Shown piece by piece: positions 51,556-60,100 of a stretch of 64,000 bases of DNA; position 1 is the stretch's first letter; each line of letters opens with the position of its first letter. Source of the DNA: Flavobacteriaceae bacterium (lineage in GTDB: Bacteria; Bacteroidota; Bacteroidia; Flavobacteriales; Flavobacteriaceae). The translations under genes were made by a program, and so were the position numbers. The notes under the pieces were generated by a model, which worked only from the letters and a program-made list of their open reading frames with translations, was not told the DNA's origin and did no database searches. The stretch lies in the NCBI GenBank assembly GCA_016649715.1, contig JAENXC010000004.1:62001-126000 (forward strand). Direction: 5' to 3'.

Positions 51556-52722
51556 TTATAGTTTTGAACAAACCACCATCTCCTTCTTACCTTCCAAATT
51601 GGTTACAAAAAATAAATAAACACTTCCGCCTTCCGCAATTTTCCACTTTTTACGAAGGGTTTCTACCGATTCGGGAAAGTTTCGGGTGGCGATGTTTGCT
51701 TTTTTGAGAGTGAGAGCGCGCCGCATTTCAGACTTGTTATATGGCACTACTTCTTCAATCAAAAAAGTTCTTCCCGGAAAATCCATCAAAGTTTCGCTCG
51801 TGTAAAGATGTGTGTTTTTGTGAAGTTTTTTCACCTTCAGTTTTTCCGAAATTAATTCGAAAGCACCGCTTTTCAAGATTGCGGCATTGGGTTCGTAAAG
51901 ATATTCTTGCAGAAAACAATATTCAGCTTCGCCAGTTTCACTCCACTCAAAATCAAAAGTTTCCGCACCAGATTTTTTAATATTGATTGTTTTGATTTTT
52001 TGTTCATCGGAAGCATTTTTTTGGAGTAACCAAAGCAGCTCCTTCACTTCGTTTTCAACTGCTACTATATGAATTTCTGAAACATGCTGCAATTCATTCA
52101 AGCCTACCGAAATATCCAGCATTGGCGAAGTTTTCAAAAGAAACTGATTGCAATGATTTAATATTTCAGAAATATTTTCAGGGATGTTGGGTTGGCAATC
52201 CTTCAGAAAAAAAACTTTGCCTTTGCTGTCGTGGCGGCGGGAAGGATCAGCATAAATTACATCGTATTTTTTGCTTAAAACGGCTTTCAAACCATTTTCG
52301 GGAAGACAATAAATATTATGTTTTCCGAAAACTTCAAAATTGTGTTTTGCAATTTCAGAAAGCTCGGTGTTGGTTTCAAAATGATCTACTTCAGAAAATT
52401 TTTCAGAAAAGAAAAAACTGTCCACACCAAAACCACCCGTTATATCTGCCAAAGTAGTTCCGGTGACGAGTGATGCTTTGTAAGTAGCTGTTATTTCAGA
52501 AGAAGTCTGCTCTAAATTTAGTTTCGGGGGAAACAAAATATTTGACATTCCAAACCAAGTTGGCAACTTTTTTTCAGCTTTCTTCCTGCTTTCTATTTGC
52601 TGCATCAATTCCTGCACCGTAACGTTTTCAAAGGGACTTCCGGCGAAGGCAAGTTTGGAAACTTCGCCGTCAAAATTTCGTATAAAATCCTGTACTTCGG
52701 TATTTAAAAGTGCTGTGTTCAA
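51556..52722 (-). CDS. Class I SAM-dependent methyltransferase with THUMP-like C-terminal domain
   Basis: A 388-residue protein. The SAM-binding fold begins at VTGTTLADITGGFGVDSFFFSE (about residue 85) and the catalytic DPP/NPP-like motif reads VIYADPSRRHDSKGKVF (about 155). The C-terminal half is the THUMP-like domain with EYLYEPNAAILKSGAFELI and FPGRTFLIEEVVPYNKSEMR. The family has a conserved place in Bacteroidota but no assigned RNA or protein target. It is convergent with the tRNA-Arg/GIY-YIG locus; its 3' end comes within 95 bases of the disrupted tRNA. It is followed on its strand by an AI-2E permease gene, six bases upstream. Confidence 0.87.
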   Translation of the reverse strand: MNTALLNTEVQDFIRNFDGEVSKLAFAGSPFENVTVQELMQQIESRKKAEKKLPTWFGMSNILFPPKLNLEQTSSEITATYKASLVTGTTLADITGGFGVDSFFFSEKFSEVDHFETNTELSEIAKHNFEVFGKHNIYCLPENGLKAVLSKKYDVIYADPSRRHDSKGKVFFLKDCQPNIPENISEILNHCNQFLLKTSPMLDISVGLNELQHVSEIHIVAVENEVKELLWLLQKNASDEQKIKTINIKKSGAETFDFEWSETGEAEYCFLQEYLYEPNAAILKSGAFELISEKLKVKKLHKNTHLYTSETLMDFPGRTFLIEEVVPYNKSEMRRALTLKKANIATRNFPESVETLRKKWKIAEGGSVYLFFVTNLEGKKEMVVCSKL

Positions 52723-52728
52723 AAATTA

Positions 52729-53823
52729 TTAAAGATTTCGGGTAAGGCGTTGCACAATTTTATATTCCGAAAGAAATTCTTTGGCAATCACTTTTAACGC
52801 CGTATAGGTAGGAACGGCGAGGATCATTCCTGGAATACCAAATAAAAATCCTCCGGTGAGAATTGCAATAAAAATTTCCAAGGGATGGGAACGTACACTG
52901 CGCCCAAAAATAACGGGTTGTGAAATTAAATTATCAAAAAGTTGTGCCAAGGCATAACCACCCGAAACAATCAGCAATAATGGCAACAGTCCTGAAGAAA
53001 AATCGGCGCCAAGATTGTTGGAAACCACCACGAGCAGCATCAAAATCCACCCGATGATTGGGCCCAAATAGGGAACAATATTCAAAAAAGCACAGATCAA
53101 CGCAACTGCCACGGCATCAGTAATGTCCAAATAAAGCAGGAGTACAGAATAGAATAGGGCAAGTATGAAAATCTGCAATAAAAGACCAATGAAATATCTG
53201 GAAAGCAATTCCTTTATTTTTATTAAAATCCGTTTGAACTTTTCTTCATCACCACTATTTGCAAAGGCGAGCACAGAGCGGGCTATCAGGTTTTCATCCT
53301 TCAACAGAAAAAAGGAAATGAACAATACCGAGAATATACCAACAATGGTGCTGCCAATATTTCCGAAGAAAACATCAATAAAACTGGGAATAATTTCCTT
53401 ATCAAAATTCTGTACGTAGGGAGTACGTTTTATTGCTTCAACTATCTGAAAGTGATCCACACCAAGATAATCACTGGCCTGGATATTTAGTTCGTTCAAA
53501 TCGCGCTTTACCTGCACAAAATCTATTTGGGAAATGTGTTTTCCCTGTTCAATAATTATGGGTATGAAAATGCTGAGCAGCAAACTAAAGATGCCAATGC
53601 TCAATAGAAGGGTGACAACAGAAGCGAAAGTATTCCCGAATTTAAGCCTTCTTTTCAAAAACAATACAACGGGCCTTCCTATCAACGAAAGGACGAGTGC
53701 CAGGCCAATATAGAGAATGAGTGCCTGGATTTCATATAAAAACCATACTAAAAGAAAGATGCCCGTCAATACGGCCAATGCTCTTAAAATACCGAGGGTT
53801 ATTGCTTTTGCGGTGATCTTCAC
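52729..53823 (-). CDS. AI-2E family transporter (PerM/YhhT-like)
   Basis: A 364-residue membrane protein with about eight helices and the AI-2E transporter pattern. The front has LLSIGIFSLLLSIFIPIIIEQ, and the mid-part has LFISFFLLKDENLIARSVL. The C-terminal core has VAVALICAFLNIVPYLGPIIGWILM (about residue 255) and ends SQPVIFGRSVRSHPLEIFIAI, the family's most conserved segment. Members export autoinducer-2 in some bacteria or antiport sodium and protons in others; the substrate here is unknown. It is co-directional with the methyltransferase gene that follows six bases later. Confidence 0.88.
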   Translation of the reverse strand: MKITAKAITLGILRALAVLTGIFLLVWFLYEIQALILYIGLALVLSLIGRPVVLFLKRRLKFGNTFASVVTLLLSIGIFSLLLSIFIPIIIEQGKHISQIDFVQVKRDLNELNIQASDYLGVDHFQIVEAIKRTPYVQNFDKEIIPSFIDVFFGNIGSTIVGIFSVLFISFFLLKDENLIARSVLAFANSGDEEKFKRILIKIKELLSRYFIGLLLQIFILALFYSVLLLYLDITDAVAVALICAFLNIVPYLGPIIGWILMLLVVVSNNLGADFSSGLLPLLLIVSGGYALAQLFDNLISQPVIFGRSVRSHPLEIFIAILTGGFLFGIPGMILAVPTYTALKVIAKEFLSEYKIVQRLTRNL

Positions 53824-53937
53824 AACGTAAATATACTATATTCCGAAGTAGAAAAAATCAAAGTTTTGTTAAGGATTACGGATGACGGTTGAAAGATGAC
53901 CGATGGCCGTTGCCGCTGGACGAATGGATTTTTTCAG

Positions 53938-54594
53938 CTAATTCTCAAAAACGTATTTAACAATATTGGCACCCATTTGCAGGGCTTTCAGTCTGACATC
54001 CTGCGGGTCGTTGTGCACTTCGGGATTTTCCCAGCCATCGCCAAGGTCGGTTTCAAAAGTGTAGAGCAAAACCAATCTGTCTTCCACAAAAATACCAAAA
54101 GCTTGTGGCGGCCCGCCGTCGTGCTCGTGAATTTTTGGCATTCCCTGCGGAAACTTATAAAAATAATTAAACATCGGGAAATTGGCTGGAAGCTCTTTCA
54201 GCTCCTTGTTTGGAAAAATTTTCACGATTTCCTTCCTAATATATTGGTCCATTCCGTAATTGTCGTCAATGTGAAGAAAGCCACCGCTCGTTAAATAGTT
54301 TCGAAGGTTTTCAGCTTCTTCTGCAGAAAAGTAAACATTTCCGTGCCCCGTCATATGCACAAATGGATAATCAAAAATATCTACACTTCCCGGGGTAACG
54401 GTTTCGGGTTTTGCCTTTATGGCAGTGTCAATATGTTCGTTACAAAATTTCACCAAATTGGGAAGTGAGGTTGGGTTTGCATACCAATCGCCACCGCCGC
54501 CGTACTGTAATAACGCAATTTCCTGCGCAGAAATGTTTCCAATTCCAATAGCAATCGGGAGGAAAAAGAAAACTGAAAAAAGTATTTTTCGCAT
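53938..54594 (-). CDS. DUF4159 domain-containing exported protein
   Basis: The start is taken at the ATG giving MRKILFSVFFFLPIAIGIG, with a signal-peptide cleavage after ISAQ; the upstream in-frame TTG is not needed. The 218-residue protein has the DUF4159 pattern YGGGGDWYANPTSLPNLVKF, then PFVHMTGHGNVYFSAEEAENLR and GGFLHIDDNYGMDQYIR (glutamine-amidotransferase-like fold). Relatives are often close to MoxR/DUF58 clusters; here they are about 50 kb apart. It probably works in the periplasm. A hairpin repeat separates it from rsmE upstream. Confidence 0.85.
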   Translation of the reverse strand: MRKILFSVFFFLPIAIGIGNISAQEIALLQYGGGGDWYANPTSLPNLVKFCNEHIDTAIKAKPETVTPGSVDIFDYPFVHMTGHGNVYFSAEEAENLRNYLTSGGFLHIDDNYGMDQYIRKEIVKIFPNKELKELPANFPMFNYFYKFPQGMPKIHEHDGGPPQAFGIFVEDRLVLLYTFETDLGDGWENPEVHNDPQDVRLKALQMGANIVKYVFEN

Positions 54595-54624
54595 AGTTTT
54601 CAAAAGTACGAAATAGGGGAGATA

Positions 54625-54655
54625 AACCTAACAGGTTTTCAAAACCTGTTGGGTT
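54625..54655 (-). terminator. Hairpin between rsmE and the DUF4159 gene
   Basis: AACCTAACAGGTTTT/AAAACCTGTTGGGTT forms a 15-pair stem with a one-base loop and one mismatch. It should terminate rsmE transcription. Confidence 0.75.
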
Positions 54656-54661
54656 ATTTCA

Positions 54662-55372
54662 CTATTCATTAATAAAAGCAACACTATGACAAGCAACAAC
54701 GGCCGCTGTTTCTGTCCGCAAACGGCTTTCACCCAAAGTTACGGGAATAAATCCCGCCTGTTTTGCAAGTTCTATTTCTTTCGAAGAAAAATCGCCTTCG
54801 GGACCGATGAGGATGGTTATTTTTTTATTAGGAATAAGTATGGATTTCAAGGATTTTTTATCGGTCTCTTCGCAATGTGCAATACATTTTAAACCTTCGG
54901 AAGTTTTTTCTGAATTGATAAAATCTTTAAAGGGAACGACTTCGTTCAAAATAGGTAAATACGCTTTCAGCGATTGTTTCATTGCGCTTTGCAGGATTTT
55001 TTCATAGCGTTCCGGTTTTATGGTTTTTCGTTCGCTGTGGTCGCAGATTATTGGTGTGATTTCTGTAATTCCAATCTCCGTGGCTTTTTCCAAAAACCAT
55101 TCGTAGCGGTCGTTCAGTTTTGTGGGTGCCACGGCCAAGTGGAGCTGATAGGGCGGTGGTGGCTGGGTTTCTTCGGAAAGAATTTTTACCAAACATCCTT
55201 TTGGGTTTGCACTTATTATTTCCGCAGAAAAAAAGGAACCTTTCCCATTTGTTATTTTGAAAGTATCGCCTTCCTTCATCCGCGAAACCTTCGCAATGTG
55301 GCGGCTTTCTTCTTTGTCAAAAGCTATTTCTTTTGAATTTTCTGAAATGGTTGGGTTGTAAAAAAGCTGCAT
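54662..55372 (-). CDS. rsmE: 16S rRNA (uracil-1498-N3)-methyltransferase RsmE
   Basis: A 236-residue SPOUT-class methyltransferase. The N-terminal PUA-like part (MQLFYNPTISENSKEI, then ESRHIAKVSRMKEGD) and the trefoil knot ILIGPEGDFSSKEIELAKQAG (about 185-206) with LGESRLRTETAAVVACHSV at the end are the RsmE hallmarks. It adds a methyl group to N3 of U1498 in 16S rRNA, near the decoding site. Length and motifs match the family along the whole protein. Its gene precedes the TfoX-like gene and a hairpin repeat. Confidence 0.94.
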   Translation of the reverse strand: MQLFYNPTISENSKEIAFDKEESRHIAKVSRMKEGDTFKITNGKGSFFSAEIISANPKGCLVKILSEETQPPPPYQLHLAVAPTKLNDRYEWFLEKATEIGITEITPIICDHSERKTIKPERYEKILQSAMKQSLKAYLPILNEVVPFKDFINSEKTSEGLKCIAHCEETDKKSLKSILIPNKKITILIGPEGDFSSKEIELAKQAGFIPVTLGESRLRTETAAVVACHSVAFINE

Positions 55373-55408
55373 CTATACTGTTTGTTTATTTTTGATTCTT
55401 GCTTTTAC

Positions 55409-55463
55409 CCCAGCCCGCCGCGGCGGGAGCTAATACTTGCTCCCTTTTAGGGGTTGGGGGTCA
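55409..55463. repeat. Hairpin repeat overlapping the end of the TfoX-like gene
   Basis: ACCCCAGCCCGCCGCGGCGG and the remainder up to GGGGTTGGGGGT form an imperfect long hairpin related to the one at 13466-13512. The final codons and the stop codon (TPNP-stop) of the TfoX-like gene lie in its right arm, so the repeat has changed or supplied the C-terminus. Confidence 0.65.
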
Positions 55464-55809
55464 ATTTTGTTTTTGCGTGCGCAATGCCTATTTCAGTCCA
55501 TTGCTGCAGTTTTTCTTCGGTATCGAAACCTTGGGTGGTTACAAAAATAAATTCTTTCATCGGTTTTCCTGTAAAATCCATTGGACCAACAAATGGGTTG
55601 CGCAACATTTCCTCCATTTTTTCACGGGGCACCCGCACCATAAGTCGCTCTTTGGTTTCGCCTACACACATTTTTCCTTTGAAAAGAAAGCACGTGCCGC
55701 CGAACATTCGCTTTTCCTCAATGTCGTTTTTCCAAGGAATGAGTGCTACCCTTATTCGTTTTAATATTTCCTGCCTGCCGGCAGGCACGGCTTCGGAATT
55801 GGGATTCAT
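55447..55809 (-). CDS. TfoX N-terminal domain-like protein with palindrome insertion
   Basis: A 120-residue protein with the TfoX_N fold: LKRIRVALIPWKNDIEEKRMFGG at the front, followed by FLFKGKMCVGETKERLMVRVP, AMDF-like GPMDFTGKPMKEFIFVTT. TfoX/Sxy N-domains regulate competence genes in gammaproteobacteria; in Bacteroidota the stand-alone form has an unknown role, so I give no symbol. Residues 4-14 read NSEAVPAGRQE and derive from the same 32-bp palindromic element as in nnr, read here in a different frame. The last residues come from a second repeat. Confidence 0.8.
   Translation of the reverse strand: MNPNSEAVPAGRQEILKRIRVALIPWKNDIEEKRMFGGTCFLFKGKMCVGETKERLMVRVPREKMEEMLRNPFVGPMDFTGKPMKEFIFVTTQGFDTEEKLQQWTEIGIAHAKTKLTPNP
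55768..55799. repeat. In-frame palindromic insertion in the TfoX-like gene
   Basis: The reverse complement of ATTCCGAAGCCG-TGCCTGCCGGCAGGCA-GGAA, identical over 32 bases to the copy in nnr. It encodes NSEAVPAGRQE near the N-terminus. Confidence 0.8.
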
Positions 55810-55835
55810 TTATAAATTTTTCAACTTCAACTTCA

Positions 55836-56858
55836 TCAAAACTTCATCCGTGCCGAAGCCACCACATTATTTTCGGCAAAATTTTGGGTTTTGTATTTCA
55901 GTTCGCCCACAATGGCAATCATTGCGGCATTATCTGTACAAAACTCGAATTTAGGGATGTGGGTTGTCCATCCGTATTTTTTTTCAGCTTCTTTCAAAGC
56001 AAAGCGAATTCCGCTATTTGCTGAAACTCCGCCACCAATGGTTATTTCTTTTATACCTGTTTTCTTTACCGCGTTTTTCAGTTTATCCATTAAATAATCA
56101 ACTATTGTAAACTGAAGACTTGCGCATATATCTTCAATATTTTCCGAAATAAAATCGGGGTTTTTGGCTACTTCTTTTTCAACAAAATAAAGCACCGAAG
56201 TTTTCAAGCCACTAAAACTAAAATCCAAAGGATTCACTTTTGGTTTTGGAAATTTAAAGGCTTTTGGGTTTCCTTTTTGTGCGAATTTGTCAACTAACGG
56301 GCCACCGGGATAGGGCAGACCTAGGATTTTGGCACTTTTGTCAAAGGCTTCGCCCACGGCATCGTCTATGGTTTGGCCAATTATTTCCATTTCAAAATAA
56401 TCGATCACTTTCACAATCTGTGTATGGCCGCCGCTAATGGTCATCGCCAAAAACGGAAAGTTGGGTGCTGTTTGTCCTTCAGCTTTAATAAAATGTGCTA
56501 AAATATGGGCTTGCATATGGTTCACATCTATCAGCGGAATGCCCAAACCCATGGCCAAAGATTTTGAAAATGAGGTTCCTACGAGTAGAGAACCCATCAA
56601 GCCAGGTCCACGCGTAAAAGCAATAGCAGATAACTGTTTTTTGTCGATATTTGCTTTGCGTAAAGCTTGGTGCACCACGGGAACGATATTTTGTTGGTGC
56701 GCCCTCGAGGCAAGCTCAGGAACCACCCCGCCGTATTGCTCGTGAATTGCCTGCGTGGCCACAACATTGCTCAGTATTACGCCGTTGTTGATTACGGCCG
56801 CAGCAGTGTCGTCGCAGGAAGATTCAATACCGAGGATGTAACAATCATTTTGTGTCAA
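55836..56858 (-). CDS. tsaD: tRNA N6-threonylcarbamoyladenosine transferase TsaD
   Basis: A 340-residue ASKHA-fold protein. It starts MTQNDCYILGIESSCDDTAA (the conserved ILGIESSCDDT). The metal-binding histidines are in NHMQAHILAHF near residue 110. TIGGGVSANSGIRF near residue 270 is the second nucleotide-contact region. It catalyses the last step of t6A37 synthesis in ANN-decoding tRNAs with TsaB and TsaE, neither of which is here. It is divergent from tamB, an arrangement often seen in Flavobacteriaceae. Confidence 0.95.
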   Translation of the reverse strand: MTQNDCYILGIESSCDDTAAAVINNGVILSNVVATQAIHEQYGGVVPELASRAHQQNIVPVVHQALRKANIDKKQLSAIAFTRGPGLMGSLLVGTSFSKSLAMGLGIPLIDVNHMQAHILAHFIKAEGQTAPNFPFLAMTISGGHTQIVKVIDYFEMEIIGQTIDDAVGEAFDKSAKILGLPYPGGPLVDKFAQKGNPKAFKFPKPKVNPLDFSFSGLKTSVLYFVEKEVAKNPDFISENIEDICASLQFTIVDYLMDKLKNAVKKTGIKEITIGGGVSANSGIRFALKEAEKKYGWTTHIPKFEFCTDNAAMIAIVGELKYKTQNFAENNVVASARMKF

Positions 56859-56999
56859 AGCAAAAGAGGTATATTTATTGGGTGTAAAAATATAAAATTT
56901 ATAGAGACCGTCTATTCGTTATTAATGTAGATAAAGGGTTTATAGATAATTTTGTTTTAAATTTTAGGGTAGGATAAATTTTATATTTTACCTCTCCCG

Positions 57000-57015
57000 T
57001 CCCGAGAATTCGGGA
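57000..57015. repeat. TCCCGA-GAAT-TCGGGA hairpin in the tsaD-tamB gap
   Basis: A short 6-bp hairpin next to CCTCTCCC/GGGAGAGG-like repeats (57040-57085). It belongs to the dispersed hairpin types seen between genes here. Confidence 0.5.
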
Positions 57016-57151
57016 GCCAGAAAATGACAGTTTCGACCTCTCCCAAGGAGAGGTAAATTGGACTCTCTTCGGGGAGATTTATAGATTAAAACTTTAAAAG
57101 CGTATCAAAAAACTTCGGAAAATAATAGTTCGCACCTTCGTAATCATTGTA

Positions 57152-60100
57152 TTGCTGCTCGTGCTTATAGTGATTATTTTTTCTATTCCTTCAGTTCAAA
57201 CTTGGGCCGCAAAAAAAGTTACGACCAAGCTTAATGAAACCTACGGCACCGACATCAACATTAAACGTTTGGGCCTAAACTGGAAAGGCGAAGTGGACAT
57301 TCGGGAAGTTTATATTGCCGATCATCACCAAGATACGTTGATTTACAGCAAAGAGGTGCAGACCAATATTATCAGTTTTCAAAACTTGATAAAAGGCAAA
57401 TTAGGTTTTGGAAATATTGCGCTGGACCACGCCAAATTCTACGTTAAAACTTACAAAGACGAAGAAACCGACAACCTTTCCATTTTTGCAAAAAAGTTTG
57501 ATACGGGCAAGCCAAGTACTTCGCCTTTTTCGCTTTTTAGCAATGATGTGACTTTAACCAATAGCAGAGTTAAGATTACTGACGAAAATCTTGAAAACCC
57601 CGACATTTTCATTTTGAACAACGTGAATATAGTTGCGGATAATTTTAAAATTAATGGCCCTGAAGTTAAAGCCAATATTAAAGAATTGTCATTAGTTGCC
57701 ACACGCGGAATTACCATTAAAAATTTGCAAGCGGATTTTTCATATACCGAAACAAATATTACGTTGAAAGATATGAATTTGGAAACCACGGAATCAAAGA
57801 TTATTGGCGATGTGGATTTGGATCATTCCAAAAACGGAATGGCCGATTTTGTGAATGAAGTGGTGATAACAGCTAATTTGAAAGATTCAAAAGTGGCAAC
57901 AAACGACTTGAACGCATTTTATAACGAATTTGGCCCAGACCAATTGATTTTGCTGGACACCGAGCTAAAAGGAACCCTAAATAATTTTACCGTAAACAAT
58001 TTAAAACTGCAAACTGGCGATACCGATATTCAAGGCGATTATGCTTTTCAAAATATTTTGGATGCAGAAAAGGAATACGCCATTACTGCGAAAAATCACA
58101 ACATTTCTACGAATTATTTTGATTTGCGAAGGTTTATGCCACGGGTTTTGGGCGATGTGGTCCCTGCGGAACTGAAAGAATTGGGAAGTTTCAACTTTAG
58201 TGGGAATACTACAATAATTGGCAATGAACTGAACACGAAAAGTGACCTACGAAGCGGAATAGGGCAGGCCAATGTAGATTTAAAGATGGGCAATATCAAC
58301 AATATTGACATAGCTTATTACAAAGGAAATGTGGTATTGAAAAATTTTAATCTCGGAAAAATAGCTAAAACCACTTCGCTGGGAAAAATGACCGGGAATC
58401 TTGATTTTGATGGGCGCGGATTCAGCAAAACCACCGTGAACACCGAAATTTCCGGAACGATTTCATCTTTTGATTTTGAAGGATATAGTTATCAAAACAT
58501 TGAAGTATCCGGCAAGTTGAAGAATCCACTTTTCAATGGCGAGCTTTCCATTGACGACCCCAATTTAAAACTTCAGTTTAAAGGATTGATAGACGCTTCA
58601 AAAGAAACAAACCATCTTGACTTTGAGGCTGATGTGGAATTTGCCGAATTGAATAAATTGAACCTTATAAAACGCGACAGTATTTCGGTATTTACAGGAA
58701 AAGTAGTGGTGGATATGGATGGAAAGACTATTGACGACGTAGTAGGGACCATCAATTTCAGCCAAACATTTTATCAAAACGAACGCGACAACTTTTATTT
58801 TGACGATTTTACGATTACCTCTTCTTTTGAAGGCCCTAAACGAACTATAGAGATCAATTCGCCAGATATTATAAACGGCAAGATTTCGGGAGAATTTTTA
58901 ATCGAGGACATCCCGAACCTTTTTCAGAACGGGATAGCTAGTATTTATGCGAACTATATTCCGCAGGAAGTGACTACCAATCAATACATCGATTATGAAT
59001 TTGTGGTTTACAACAAGATTGTTGACGTCTTTGTACCGCAATTGAAACTGGGCGACAATACGCGGGTAAAAGGTTCGGTTTCTTCGGATGAATCTAAGTT
59101 TAAACTTGATTTCCGTTCACCGGAGATTATTCTTTTTGACAATTACATCAGCAAGCTAAACATTCAGGTAGATAATGATAACCCGTTGTACAACACTTAT
59201 ATATCTGCCGATTCAGTTTATACGGGCTTTTATAATTTGAAGGATGTGAACATCATCAACAAAACCTTGAACGATACGATGTATGTGCGTTCGGAATTTA
59301 AAGGTGGAACGAAGAAAGAAGACCTTTTCAACCTTTCGCTTTATCACACTATTAACCCTGAGGGAAAATCGGTTATCGGTGTAAAAAAATCAGACATTAC
59401 TTATAAAGGCAATGTTTGGTATTTAAACGAAAAGAACAACCGTTTGAACAAGGTTGTTTTTGACGATAATTTTAAGGAAATCCGAATAGATTCGTTGGTG
59501 CTGAGCCACAATGAACAATCAATACAAATGGCGGGGACACTGCGCGATTCCACCTATAAAGATATAAAGGTGCGCTTTAAGGATGTAAATATTGGCGATG
59601 TAACACCCGAAATAGACAGTCTGCGCCTAAAAGGAAATATGAACGGAAAGTTTGATTTTCTTCAGAAAAACGGAGCCTATTACCCCAACAGTTCCGTTAC
59701 CATTGATGACGTTACTATAAACGAAATTCACTTCGGCGATTTGGATTTAAAAATTGACGGCAATGAAGACCTCACAAAATACAGGATAAACACTTCGCTT
59801 ACCAACAACAACGTAAAGTCAATAAACGCTGTGGGGGAGATAGATGTTTCTGCCAAAAACCCGCAAATACAGATGAATGTTGACCTAAATCAGTTCAATT
59901 TGCAGGCGTTCAGCCCCTTTGGCGGCGACGTGATAACGGACATTCGGGGACTAATAACTGGAAATGCAAAAGTATCCGGCAATTATAAATCACCCGATAT
60001 TTTGGGGCGCTTTACCTTGGAAAACAGTGGTTTGAAAATTCCGTATTTGAACACGGATTTTGATATTGAAAACAACGCACAAATTATTGTCACCAAAAAT

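Noticed and set aside
51383-51619. A 78-residue open frame reading LAQLDRASRFLIGTVEGSNP through the disrupted tRNA-Arg copy
   Set aside because: This is a translated tRNA sequence (D-arm to T-arm) and not a protein gene.
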